From the NCBI GenBank assembly GCA_018660305.1, contig JABJKO010000062.1, forward strand, positions 1 through 40,298: a stretch of DNA of 40,298 nucleotides, given 5' to 3'. Positions within the stretch are counted from its first letter, which is position 1. Each line of letters starts with the position of its first letter. The position numbers and the translations under genes were made by a program. This DNA is from Rhodospirillaceae bacterium. Its GTDB lineage: Bacteria; Pseudomonadota; Alphaproteobacteria; MPNO01; UBA2964. The notes beneath the pieces are model-generated. The model was not told where the DNA came from. It was given only the letters and a program-made list of their open reading frames with translations, and searched no databases. Below are positions 1 through 7,144 of this stretch, piece by piece.

Positions 1-464
1 CTTATGGCACCGAGGCAATGGGTGCGCTACGCATCGAGAAAGGCCATGTGTCGGCGCCGGAACTGGATGGCCGGACGACCCTCGACGATCTGGGCCTGAA
101 CCGGATGGCCAGCGCAAGAAAACCCTTTGTTGGATCGGTGCTGCGTCAGCGCGACGCGCTCCAGAACGCCACCCGCCCGTCTCTTGTTGGGCTTGAGGTG
201 CTGAGTTCCGACACACCGCTCAAACCGGGCATGCTGCTGTTTCCGGAACAGGGCGACATCTCGGGTCATGGCGAGGGGTACGTGTCGTCGGTCACCTGGT
301 CGCCGACGCTTGAAAAATATATCGGGCTCGGGTTGCTGGCGATGGGAATTGAGCGAACCGGAGCCATCGTTCGTTGTGTGGATCTGCTGAGTGACACCAC
401 GGTGCCGGCGCGGGTGACCTCGCCGCATTTCTTCGATCCCGAAGGGGAGCGGCAGAATGGCTGA
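1..464 (+). CDS. soxA: Sarcosine oxidase alpha subunit, C-terminal part (partial)
   Basis: The reading frame is open from the window edge (first full codon at base 3) and ends at TGA 462-464, so only about the last 153 residues are present. The visible part is the aminomethyltransferase (GcvT)-like C-terminal half of the large subunit of heterotetrameric sarcosine oxidase. The stretch YGTEAMGALRIEKGH followed by ELDGRTTLDDLGL is typical of SoxA, and the C-terminal beta-barrel (SLVGLEVL, GYVSSVTWSP, IGLGLL) follows. The enzyme oxidatively demethylates sarcosine to glycine and passes the C1 unit to tetrahydrofolate. The stop codon overlaps the soxG start, so the two are translationally coupled; soxB and soxD presumably lie upstream outside the window. 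The internal ATG at 18 is not the true start. Confidence 0.9.
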   Translation, partial: YGTEAMGALRIEKGHVSAPELDGRTTLDDLGLNRMASARKPFVGSVLRQRDALQNATRPSLVGLEVLSSDTPLKPGMLLFPEQGDISGHGEGYVSSVTWSPTLEKYIGLGLLAMGIERTGAIVRCVDLLSDTTVPARVTSPHFFDPEGERQNG

Positions 465-1065
465 ATTCCGATCGTCCCTCGCCAGCCGCCTGAACCCAGG
501 AAATTTTGGCGCCATAACCACCCACGCACCCCTTATCCTTTCAGAACGGGTGCTCGGTCATTTTTTTCAGATTGCCGGCTGGCCGGACGACTTCGACGCA
601 AAAGTCGCGCCGGTGCTATCGGCGCTGGGTTTTTCAGATTCCGGCCGCGTCGGGTTGGTTCAGGAAGCTGGCGCACACCGCCTTTTCCGCATCGCACCGG
701 AACGGCTCCTCATTCATTCCGAAATCCCCATGGCGTGGAATCTGGCGAGCGAATTGGCCGATACCGGGGCGCTGGCGCTTCTCGATCTGTCGCACGCCCG
801 GACGGTGATCCGGATCGAGGGCCCGGTGGCACGTGATCTGTTGGCGCGCCTGGTCCCGCTGGACTTCCATGAAGATAATTTTCCAGCGGGGTGTTTCGCG
901 CTGACCGGTATCAACACGATACCTGTGTTGCTGAACAGATCCGCAGATAGAGCCGACATGCCGGGCTATGATCTGTTTGTTCCCTATAGCTGGGCCGCTT
1001 CACTATGGGATTTGATTTGTAAAGCATCTCTGCCTTTCGGATATCAAATTTCGAATAGCAGGTGA
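457..1065 (+). CDS. soxG: Sarcosine oxidase gamma subunit
   Basis: This 202-residue protein starts at an ATG inside the last codons of soxA (8-nt overlap), the usual soxA-soxG arrangement. Length and sequence fit SoxG, the small gamma subunit of heterotetrameric sarcosine oxidase, which is distantly related to GcvT-like folds. The segment with DLSHARTVIRIEGPVARDLL then LVPLDFHEDNFPAG is the most family-like part; SoxG proteins commonly carry D.S.....i.Gp.a...L...p.D. No signal peptide is seen, so it is cytoplasmic with the rest of the complex. It is the last gene of this operon; the next plus-strand gene is about 2.6 kb away. The subunit itself has no known catalytic residues, so identification rests on position and overall similarity. 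Confidence 0.85.
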   Translation: MAEFRSSLASRLNPGNFGAITTHAPLILSERVLGHFFQIAGWPDDFDAKVAPVLSALGFSDSGRVGLVQEAGAHRLFRIAPERLLIHSEIPMAWNLASELADTGALALLDLSHARTVIRIEGPVARDLLARLVPLDFHEDNFPAGCFALTGINTIPVLLNRSADRADMPGYDLFVPYSWAASLWDLICKASLPFGYQISNSR

Positions 1066-1172
1066 TGTGCCACTCGCCGCTTCGATGTTCCGTGGGGCAT
1101 TGTCACGGCAAACCGCCTGACAGGGTCGCTCTTCCGGTGCCGCCAGTCTAAAGCAATCCAGTCACCAAAAAA

Positions 1173-1205
1173 CGCCCCCACAGGCTGGATGAACCTGTGG
1201 GGGCG
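1173..1205 (-). terminator. Rho-independent terminator of the minus-strand secreted zincin-like gene
   Basis: A perfect 12-bp inverted repeat (1173-1184 with 1194-1205, CGCCCCCACAGG arms, 9-nt loop) is followed on the minus strand by a run of six T residues (complement of 1167-1172). It lies 31 bp past the stop of the minus-strand gene. On the plus strand the stem is followed by CTTTG, so it might also weakly stop transcription from soxG. Confidence 0.85.
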
Positions 1206-1235
1206 CTTTGTCCTGGTCGTGACAGGGGAGGTTGC

Positions 1236-2765
1236 CTAATTCGCCGAGGCCTCCTCGAAAGCCCGCCGGTGCTTATTGGCGTAGGCATCGGCCTGGCGTT
1301 CCAGCGGCATGGCGTCATGGATGGTTTTACCGTTGACCGTCTTGCCCGCGGCGATCTGCCCTTTGACGGTGCCGTTCAGTTCCTTGAACCAGCGGGTGGC
1401 GAAACCCTGCCGTCCGCCTTGGCGGCATTGCTTGGTGTGACCCATCTCGTGGAGCAGCCACCAATGATTGCGGAAATTGGTTCCCTGAGCGATGGCTCTC
1501 ACCACGTCGCGCCTCGGGAAGTATATGTTGTTGCAATCGGTCATGGCGACTTTGCCGCCGGTGGATTTGGCGAGATAGGCGGAATAGCCGATCTTGACCC
1601 GCAGGATGTCGGCCCGGTTGATGCCGGCGGCAAGCAGGGCGGCCTTTAGTTTTCCGTTGATGCGCGACATACCGGCGCCCGCTTTTACCAGCCGGAAATA
1701 GCTGTCATAGAGGGCATGGGCTGACATGCCCGCGGCGGCCCGGCCGGTGGATCGGACGGTTCTGCGGACGGTGCGTCTCACCTGACCGAAGACAGCGTTA
1801 AGAGCGGCGGTGATCTGCGATGTGGTGTAGCTGGCCGCCTTGAGGAACCGTTCGCATTGAGACCGTGTCAGGCTCGTGATGGCCTGTTTCAGAACAGTTG
1901 CTGCGGCCGTTGCATTCTTACCGACCGCCTTGAGGATGCCGGTGATCTGGTTCCAGCTATAGCCGGCCGCCTTGAAGGCCTTGGCGAGGTTCTTGTCACT
2001 GGCCGAATAGGTGTTCTTGAGCCAGCCCCAGAGTGTCTTGCCGGTATAGTTCAGCGGCTTCATGGCCGCGGTGGCCACGTTCAGGCTGACATTCAGCCCG
2101 CCCTTCAGCCCCTTGACGATGTCGGCGCCCGAAAAGCCGCCGGCCTTCATCCAATTGGCGATCTGGTTGGTGGAGGCGTTGAACGCATCCTTCAGCCCCT
2201 TGGCCACGACATTGCGGCTGAAATTGGCCTGGCGCATGAGCCGGGCGATGTCCGGCTTCGACTTGTTGAAGATCGTGCTCAGCTTCTTCATGATCTCCTT
2301 GACCGGCGTGCTGTTCTTGAGCGCGTTGATCAGCGCCGCCGGTGAGCCGAAACCGCCGCCTGATGAGGCGCTGGATGCACTGGCCAGACATTTGATGGTG
2401 TACATCTTGGTCTTGGGGTTGCTGGCATAGGTGCCGGACAACGGGTCGCGGGTGTTGTTGGCCGGCAGGGTGATGTTCTTGGTGCCGACGGCGGCGACGC
2501 CGATGACCCTGGTGATCTTGATACGCACCGGCGCGCTCTTGCGGTTCTTGATGTAGCGCATGCGGTTTTTGTTATAGGTCCTGCTCTGACCGGCATTGAG
2601 ATTGGTGGTCTTGGTCTTGGTGCTGCCGCCCGATGTCTTGTAGCTGTACTGCACCTTGCATTCGTTGGCCGCCTGAACGGCGGACGCGCTCATGGCCACC
2701 AGGGTGAGCGCGAGCGCCGCGCCGGCCATGGTGTGTGCGGTGGTGGTCAATAAGGTGGATTTCAT
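1236..2765 (-). CDS. Secreted zincin-like protein (HEMGH, DUF4157-like) with helical repeats
   Basis: This is a 509-residue protein with no recognised name. Residues 1-32 form a signal peptide (hydrophobic core AGAALALTLVAMSASA, cleavage after AVQA). A Lys/Arg-rich beta-type domain with two Cys (about 35-130) follows. About 165-335 holds degenerate 20-22-residue helical repeats of the type AAGYSWNQITGILKAVG, with LK and NAS/NQI recurring. The C-terminal domain (about 345-509) carries HEMGH at 439-443 and a downstream MPLERQADAYA with Glu near 489, the arrangement of gluzincins and of the DUF4157/eCIS-core family (TD.N.IYFPR...H E.GH..Q). It is therefore a likely zinc peptidase or a peptidase-like binding domain, exported by Sec. 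It stands alone with its own terminator. SD GAGGGG lies about 8-14 nt before ATG 2765. Substrate is unknown. Confidence 0.75.
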   Translation of the reverse strand: MKSTLLTTTAHTMAGAALALTLVAMSASAVQAANECKVQYSYKTSGGSTKTKTTNLNAGQSRTYNKNRMRYIKNRKSAPVRIKITRVIGVAAVGTKNITLPANNTRDPLSGTYASNPKTKMYTIKCLASASSASSGGGFGSPAALINALKNSTPVKEIMKKLSTIFNKSKPDIARLMRQANFSRNVVAKGLKDAFNASTNQIANWMKAGGFSGADIVKGLKGGLNVSLNVATAAMKPLNYTGKTLWGWLKNTYSASDKNLAKAFKAAGYSWNQITGILKAVGKNATAAATVLKQAITSLTRSQCERFLKAASYTTSQITAALNAVFGQVRRTVRRTVRSTGRAAAGMSAHALYDSYFRLVKAGAGMSRINGKLKAALLAAGINRADILRVKIGYSAYLAKSTGGKVAMTDCNNIYFPRRDVVRAIAQGTNFRNHWWLLHEMGHTKQCRQGGRQGFATRWFKELNGTVKGQIAAGKTVNGKTIHDAMPLERQADAYANKHRRAFEEASAN

Positions 2766-2843
2766 GGTTCTAGCCCCTCTATGGCGTGATCTGTTTTCAT
2801 TAATCCGGTCGGTTTTTCCGTTGCCGGGATCGTCGTAACAACA

Positions 2844-2853
2844 CCAAGGCTAA
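2844..2853 (-). promoter_or_regulatory. Shared upstream 10-mer, copy 1
   Basis: CCAAGGCTAA on the plus strand (TTAGCCTTGG in the direction of the gene) lies exactly 79 nt upstream of the start codon at 2765. The same 10-mer lies exactly 79 nt upstream of the start of the next minus-strand secreted gene (3543-3552). Equal spacing suggests a common promoter element or operator. No clear -10 box is visible at standard distance, so the role is inference. Confidence 0.4.
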
Positions 2854-2900
2854 TAGGTCAGCGCGTGCGCTTGAATACCGCTAACCCGGCAGAACCATCA

Positions 2901-2945
2901 CGCGAACGCGGTAGGCACAGGGCAACAGGGACTACCGCGTTCGCG
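2901..2945. repeat. Perfect 14-bp inverted repeat in intergenic region
   Basis: The arms 2901-2914 (CGCGAACGCGGTAG) and 2932-2945 (CTACCGCGTTCGCG) are exact reverse complements separated by 17 nt. Neither side has a T tract, so it is not a standard terminator. It sits about 135 bp upstream of the zincin-like gene and about 25 bp beyond the terminator of the next gene. It could be an operator, an RNA hairpin, or a small palindromic repeat. Confidence 0.6.
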
Positions 2946-2967
2946 GGAGGCAGCCAGGGGCAGAGCA

Positions 2968-3000
2968 TAAAAAACGGCGGTCAAAACAGACCGCCGTTTT
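2968..3000 (-). terminator. Rho-independent terminator of the small Cys-rich secreted gene
   Basis: A perfect 12-bp inverted repeat (2971-2982 and 2989-3000) with a 6-nt loop (stem core CGGCGGTC/GACCGCCG) is followed on the minus strand by a run of T (complement of A at 2968-2974). It lies about 42 bp past the stop of the minus-strand gene ending at 3042. The stem ends in AAAA/TTTT, so it could act in both directions. Confidence 0.88.
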
Positions 3001-3041
3001 CTCGTCATGACGGCTTGGAAAGCCGTCCGGGGATAGTGCCC

Positions 3042-3464
3042 TTAGTTGGTGTTCACCGTGACCTTCTTTTCTTTTGCCGAGGTATGTTTCCGGCATTTGT
3101 CCCATCCCGATTTATATCGCAGAGAGTAACCGACCCTGCAGCCAACGGGGATATTGAAGCCGCTTTGAAGCACGACGCATTTGTCTTTATTGCCGCTGTA
3201 GTTCTTTTTCTTCGTGGTGCCGACCTGGACGTTGGTCCCCGGTACCACGACCTTGGGACACGCAAGTGTGGATTTAATGGTAGTGACGGCGGCCTTATAG
3301 CAGCGCGCCTTGGTATTGCTGGATTTCATTTGCAAACTGTATCCGGAACTGCATTTCCACCAGGCTTGGGCGGAATCCACGGGAACGCTTACAAAAGTCG
3401 CCGTAAGCATGGCAAAGGCCGCCGCAATTGCGAGACCGTTGAAACTTGCTACTAAGTTTTTCAT
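3042..3464 (-). CDS. Small secreted Cys-rich protein with internal repeat, unknown function
   Basis: This 140-residue protein has a clear signal peptide (FNGLAIAAAFAMLTATFVSV, predicted cleavage near DSAQA, about residue 34). The mature part is Lys-rich and basic and has six Cys. A motif of the form C-x2-GYSL-x2-KS-x5-6-C appears twice: WKCSSGYSLQMKSSNTKARC near the N-terminus of the mature protein and CRVGYSLRYKSGWDKC near the C-terminus. This suggests a duplicated disulfide-bonded unit. I do not recognise the family. SD GGAGGGG stands 5'-adjacent to the ATG at 3464. It is monocistronic, with its own terminator, and shares an upstream 10-mer with the neighbouring secreted zincin-like gene. 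Function is not inferable beyond an exported or surface protein. Confidence 0.7.
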   Translation of the reverse strand: MKNLVASFNGLAIAAAFAMLTATFVSVPVDSAQAWWKCSSGYSLQMKSSNTKARCYKAAVTTIKSTLACPKVVVPGTNVQVGTTKKKNYSGNKDKCVVLQSGFNIPVGCRVGYSLRYKSGWDKCRKHTSAKEKKVTVNTN

Positions 3465-3542
3465 TTTACCCCTCCAGGTATAAGTGTTTCGTGGTTTACT
3501 TCAGCGTTCGCCGACCAGCTCTTCGCTGTGTCTGTGAACGTC

Positions 3543-3552
3543 CCAAGGCTAA
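3543..3552 (-). promoter_or_regulatory. Shared upstream 10-mer, copy 2
   Basis: CCAAGGCTAA (TTAGCCTTGG in gene direction) lies 79 nt upstream of the ATG at 3464, at the same distance as the identical copy upstream of the zincin-like gene. The rest of this 259-bp divergent intergenic stretch (3465-3723) shows no hairpin with a T tract and no gene that I can support; it should hold the promoters of both the minus-strand gene and the two-component operon. Confidence 0.4.
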
Positions 3553-3723
3553 CCATTCCCGCACCCGGTCCACTATCCCGCCCATGGGGGAGACGGGTCC
3601 CCTTTCGACGGGAGGGACAGGCCGTTCCGCCATCGCGCAAATAGGGTATGTTCGGCCTTCCCCGTGCTGGCCTATGATCGGGCGAGTACCGGTTCAGACG
3701 CTTTATCTTTGGAAGGGCCTTCC

Positions 3724-4413
3724 ATGTCCGATGCACCGACGCCGCCGGTTTCGATCCTGCTGGTGGAAGACGATCCTGTCGCCCGACGCTATTTTGCCCG
3801 CATCATCAACGGCGATGACCGGCTTAATCTGGTTGACGACGTGGGCACGGCGGAAGCGGCTATAGCCGCCCTTGGCGATCACAATCCCGATTTGCTGGTC
3901 ACCGATATCGGCCTGCCCGACGGCAGTGGCATCGACATCATCCGCGCCCTCAAGGAAATGAATCCGAAGTCAGAGGCCCTGGTCATCACCGTGTTCGACG
4001 ACGAACGCCATGTGATCGACGCCATCGAGGCCGGCGCCACCGGCTATGTGCTGAAGGACAGCGCGCCGGAGGATATTACGGCGACCATCTTCGAACTGCT
4101 CGACGGGGGATCCCCCATATCGCCGTCTATCGCGCGCTATCTCCTGCGCCGCTTCAGCGACGCCCCGTCCCGGCCCGCCGGCGACGATGAGGCGCGCACC
4201 AGCGAAGGGATCGAAGATCTCACCACCCGCGAGCTGGAAATTCTCGAGCTCGTCGCCAAGGGGTTCAACTATGGCGAAATCGCGGGCTCTCTTGACATTT
4301 CACGCCACACCGTCACGACCCATGTGAAGAACCTGTATCGAAAGCTGAGCGTGCATTCGCGCACCGAAGCGGTATTCGAGGCGGTTCAGATGGGTCTCAT
4401 TTCGCTGAAGTAG
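3724..4413 (+). CDS. NarL/FixJ-type response regulator
   Basis: This is a 229-residue two-domain transcription factor. The receiver domain (about 9-125) has the acidic pocket EDD (15-17), phospho-acceptor Asp61 in LLVTDIGLPDGSG, the switch Thr89 in VITVFDD, and Lys111 in GYVLKDS. The C-terminal LuxR-type helix-turn-helix (about 165-229) reads LTTRELEILELVAKG through ISRHTVTTHVKNLYRKL. It should dimerise and bind DNA on phosphorylation by the adjacent kinase, whose start lies 17-35 nt downstream. An upstream in-frame ATG at 3664 exists, but 3724 is preferred: SD GGAAGG at 3711-3716 is correctly spaced, and the extra 20 residues are not family-like. Targets are unknown; nearby secreted-protein genes are candidates. 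Confidence 0.92.
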   Translation: MSDAPTPPVSILLVEDDPVARRYFARIINGDDRLNLVDDVGTAEAAIAALGDHNPDLLVTDIGLPDGSGIDIIRALKEMNPKSEALVITVFDDERHVIDAIEAGATGYVLKDSAPEDITATIFELLDGGSPISPSIARYLLRRFSDAPSRPAGDDEARTSEGIEDLTTRELEILELVAKGFNYGEIAGSLDISRHTVTTHVKNLYRKLSVHSRTEAVFEAVQMGLISLK

Positions 4414-4430
4414 GGCATCGGAAACGACCA

Positions 4431-4492
4431 ATGGTCAGGAAGCGCCCATGGCAATGGTTTGCCGTCCTGGCGGTTGGATTGCTCTCTCTCTC
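4431..4492 (+). other. Displaced lipoprotein signal-peptide coding segment ending in CT repeat
   Basis: Reading from ATG 4431 gives MVRKRPWQWFAVLAVGLL, a classic basic n-region plus hydrophobic core. It runs in a different frame from the kinase. The frame ends in the run CTCTCTCTCTC (4482-4492). If one CT unit were absent, this frame would continue as LSLTGC-DE into the kinase frame, giving a textbook lipobox with Asp at +2 (an inner-membrane retention signal in enterobacteria). The present sequence therefore looks like a frameshift at a dinucleotide repeat: slipped-strand variation, a fixed mutation, or a sequencing error. Confidence 0.6.
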
Positions 4493-6385
4493 ACCGGATG
4501 CGACGAGGCGCTCCTGCCGGCGCCCGATGATACGTTGGTCATGGACAGCTTTCGGATCCTTGAGGCGCGCACCATCGAGGACGATACGCCGCCGCAATTT
4601 TCCGCGTCCCTCCTGGAAGCGGCGGAGGGTACAGCTTCGGTGCGAACCGGTAAGGAAATGTCGGTCCGCACGCCTCATCGATGGCAGCCCCACAGTGATC
4701 ATCCGTACCTTTTCCGGGCCTCCATAGACCTCAACGTGCCGCCGAACCGTTTGTGGAGCATCTATATTCCGCGAATCGATATGAACGCAGCCGTGTATTT
4801 CAATGGCCGGCTGGTGGGCGACAGCGGGTCGCTCCGGCCGCTGGCGCGCAGCTGGAACCGCAGCGTCTATGTCACCGTGCCAAATGGCATGTTCCGCGTT
4901 GGAACCAACACGGTCGATCTTCTGGTGACGACCGGCTCGGTGCGTCCCGGCCTGATCGGCACCGCTTATCTCGGACCGGATGAGCTGCTCCGGGCGCCGC
5001 ACGATCGCGCCATGCTGACCAAGAACAGCCTGCCCGTCGTTGCCGCCGCCGCCCTTTTTACCGTGGCGGCCCTGACGCTGGCGATCTGGGTGCGGCGCCG
5101 AAAACAGATTGCTTATGGATTGTTTGCCCTGGCCAGTGCGCTGTTCGCCGTGTCCATGACGGATTTTTTCATCATTCGCCCGATCGTCTCCGACCTTCAG
5201 TGGGAGGTCATCGTCGGGCTGTCGCGCCTCGCCATGGCTGTCGCCCTGGCAATATTGGTGTCGTACTTCGCAGGTCAGCGAAATGGCGGCATGATGCGGT
5301 TTGCGTTGCCCATCGGGGGCCTCGCCGGAATTTGTCTTCTTGTCAGCGGCTATTTCGAAAAACTGTCCTGGGGGCTGGGTGTCGCCGTTGCGGCCATCGG
5401 TCTTCTTGCCCTCATAGCAATTGGCGCGCTGCTGTCGCGCAGAGATGCCGGATGGGCCGCGAGCGCGGCGCTGGCGGCTTTCCTCGCGCTGTGTCTTTTC
5501 GCCACGGCGGGCTGGGATCTGGCGGTACAGGGCGGCTGGATCGGCGCCACACTGGCGCCGGTGACACCGCCGGTCGGTCTGGTGGCGGTGATCCTGGCGG
5601 CGTGGTGGCTGGTCAAGCGGTTCGCGGTGACCATGGATAATCTCGAGGAGCTCAATGTGGGTCTTCAACAGAAGGTCGATGAAAAAGCCGAGGAGCTGGA
5701 GCAGGGCTATCGCCGCGCGGCCGTGATGGAGCGCGAACGAATTCTCGCGACAGAACGCGAACGCATGATGCGCGATATGCATGACGGGCTCGGCGGCCAG
5801 CTTGTGTCGGCCCTGGCGCTGGCTCAGGAAGGGCAGGAGGGCAAGGAGGATCTCGTGACCGCGTTGCGCACCGCGCTTGTGGATATGCGTCTTGTGATCG
5901 AATCCCTGTCGCCCACCGAGGTCGAGCTGACCGGCGCACTGGGATTGCTGCGGGCCCAGATGGAACCGCTCCTGAAGGCGCGCGCCATGCGCTTTGACTG
6001 GCAGGTGGGAGACTGGGTCGATGATGGCGAGAGCGATATGTCGACTACGCTGAACATCCTGCGTCTGGTCCAGGAAGCGGTGACCAATGCCGTGAAACAT
6101 TCCGGCGGGTCCGTTATCCGGGTCGCCACCAGGATCGAGGATTCCGGCACCGGAGCACCCGACGCGATCGTTGAAATTTCCGACGACGGGGCGGGGCTGG
6201 CGGATACCGCGCCGTCTTCCTGGGGAAGGGGGCTTGGTAATATGCGCCGCCGGGCCGAAGAAATCGGCGGCCGGTTTTCGGTCGGTACCTGTCCCGATTT
6301 GGGTGGTTGTCTGGTCCGGCTGACCATGGCCTCCCCTAAACAGGGTATGGAATCGGATGCCCCCCATGCCAATATGGCTCTATAA
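4448..6385 (+). CDS. 7TM-type sensor histidine kinase (HisKA_3), N-terminus frame-split
   Basis: As annotated from ATG 4448 (SD AGGAAG at 4437-4442) the protein has 645 residues. Residues about 20-185 form a beta-rich jelly-roll sensory domain (LWSIYIPRIDMNAAVYFNGRL), like 7TMR-DISM extracellular domains. About seven membrane helices follow (about 193-390), then a coiled coil with many Glu/Arg (about 395-435). The NarX-type dimerisation/phosphoacceptor box is MRDMHDGLGGQL with His445, and the HATPase domain has the N-box QEAVTNAVKHS (about 542-552) and G-boxes DDGAGL and GRGLGNM. It should phosphorylate the regulator just upstream. From this start no normal signal peptide exists, so the sensory domain would not be exported. 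The better N-terminus starts at 4431 in another frame, separated by a CT repeat. HisKA_3 identity is secure; the N-terminus is not. Confidence 0.88.
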   Translation: MAMVCRPGGWIALSLTGCDEALLPAPDDTLVMDSFRILEARTIEDDTPPQFSASLLEAAEGTASVRTGKEMSVRTPHRWQPHSDHPYLFRASIDLNVPPNRLWSIYIPRIDMNAAVYFNGRLVGDSGSLRPLARSWNRSVYVTVPNGMFRVGTNTVDLLVTTGSVRPGLIGTAYLGPDELLRAPHDRAMLTKNSLPVVAAAALFTVAALTLAIWVRRRKQIAYGLFALASALFAVSMTDFFIIRPIVSDLQWEVIVGLSRLAMAVALAILVSYFAGQRNGGMMRFALPIGGLAGICLLVSGYFEKLSWGLGVAVAAIGLLALIAIGALLSRRDAGWAASAALAAFLALCLFATAGWDLAVQGGWIGATLAPVTPPVGLVAVILAAWWLVKRFAVTMDNLEELNVGLQQKVDEKAEELEQGYRRAAVMERERILATERERMMRDMHDGLGGQLVSALALAQEGQEGKEDLVTALRTALVDMRLVIESLSPTEVELTGALGLLRAQMEPLLKARAMRFDWQVGDWVDDGESDMSTTLNILRLVQEAVTNAVKHSGGSVIRVATRIEDSGTGAPDAIVEISDDGAGLADTAPSSWGRGLGNMRRRAEEIGGRFSVGTCPDLGGCLVRLTMASPKQGMESDAPHANMAL

Positions 6386-6397
6386 GATGGTTGGATC

Positions 6398-7138
6398 ATG
6401 AGTACGCAGAAACAACATATGACTTCGTCACGCCGCCGCAGGGCCTTCCCCGGCACGCTCCTGTTTTGTCTGCGGTCCATGGCATTTTTGGCGCTGCTGG
6501 CGGTATTTGCCGCGCCGGCGTCTGCCGCGCCGAAGATCAGTGGAATTACGGTCAAGGCGAACGGTACGGTCGATATTCGAGGTTCGGGATTTGGCAAACC
6601 CTGTCGCAAATGCGCTGTCATCGCCGATTATGGCGGATTTCTCTATGCGCTGAAGACAAAATCATGGCGCGATAAGACTATTGCTGCCCATCTGCCGGAT
6701 CTTGGCAAAAAGCTCGACGTCCGCCTGACCGTGCAATCCAAAACCGGAAAATCCAACGCACAGAGGGCCAAAATCAAGCCGGTCCTGCGTCCCAAACGCC
6801 TGCCCAGAAGCGCCGTGCGCGGCACGCCTTCCAGCGGGCTGTTGCGCTTTACGTTTCAGTCCAAGGACCGCAAGGGCGGTCGTGGCGAACAAAGCCACCG
6901 GGTCACCAGCAAGGCGGCCGCCTGCGGCAAGAAAACGCTGGTCTTTCACGCCGCCGGCCTGGTGCTGCTTGAAAAACGTTTCGCCCAGGCCAGGATCTCA
7001 CGCGCCCCCAAAAGCGGCTGCGCGGCCTGTCAGCCGGTCAAGGTCTCCTGGCGCCATGAACCCACCGGACGCTTGTCGTATCAGCTCCTGGTCCAGCGCC
7101 GCGAGATCGAGGGTATCTGTCCCCGGCAAAAACGGTAG
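6398..7138 (+). CDS. Secreted IPT/TIG-like protein of unknown function
   Basis: This 246-residue protein starts 12 nt after the kinase stop, so it is probably in the same operon. An Arg-rich n-region (SSRRRRAFPG) and a hydrophobic stretch (MAFLALLAVFAAPASA) make a signal peptide with cleavage near residue 44. Residues about 45-125 resemble an IPT/TIG immunoglobulin-like fold: PKISGITVKANGTVDIRGSG, then a CRKC pair, then a beta-rich segment ending VRLTVQSKTGKSN. The C-terminal half is basic, has four more Cys (AACGK, GCAAC, GICP), and is not recognised. The protein is probably periplasmic or exported. Its position suggests it could be a ligand-binding partner, or an output, of the two-component system; that is inference. 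Confidence 0.7.
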   Translation: MSTQKQHMTSSRRRRAFPGTLLFCLRSMAFLALLAVFAAPASAAPKISGITVKANGTVDIRGSGFGKPCRKCAVIADYGGFLYALKTKSWRDKTIAAHLPDLGKKLDVRLTVQSKTGKSNAQRAKIKPVLRPKRLPRSAVRGTPSSGLLRFTFQSKDRKGGRGEQSHRVTSKAAACGKKTLVFHAAGLVLLEKRFAQARISRAPKSGCAACQPVKVSWRHEPTGRLSYQLLVQRREIEGICPRQKR

Positions 7139-7144
7139 CTGGAT

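Noticed and set aside
4397..6367. 656-codon open frame on the minus strand opposite the sensor kinase
   Set aside because: It mirrors the kinase codons and is rich in Arg/His/Gln with no fold signature; the plus strand has all kinase motifs.
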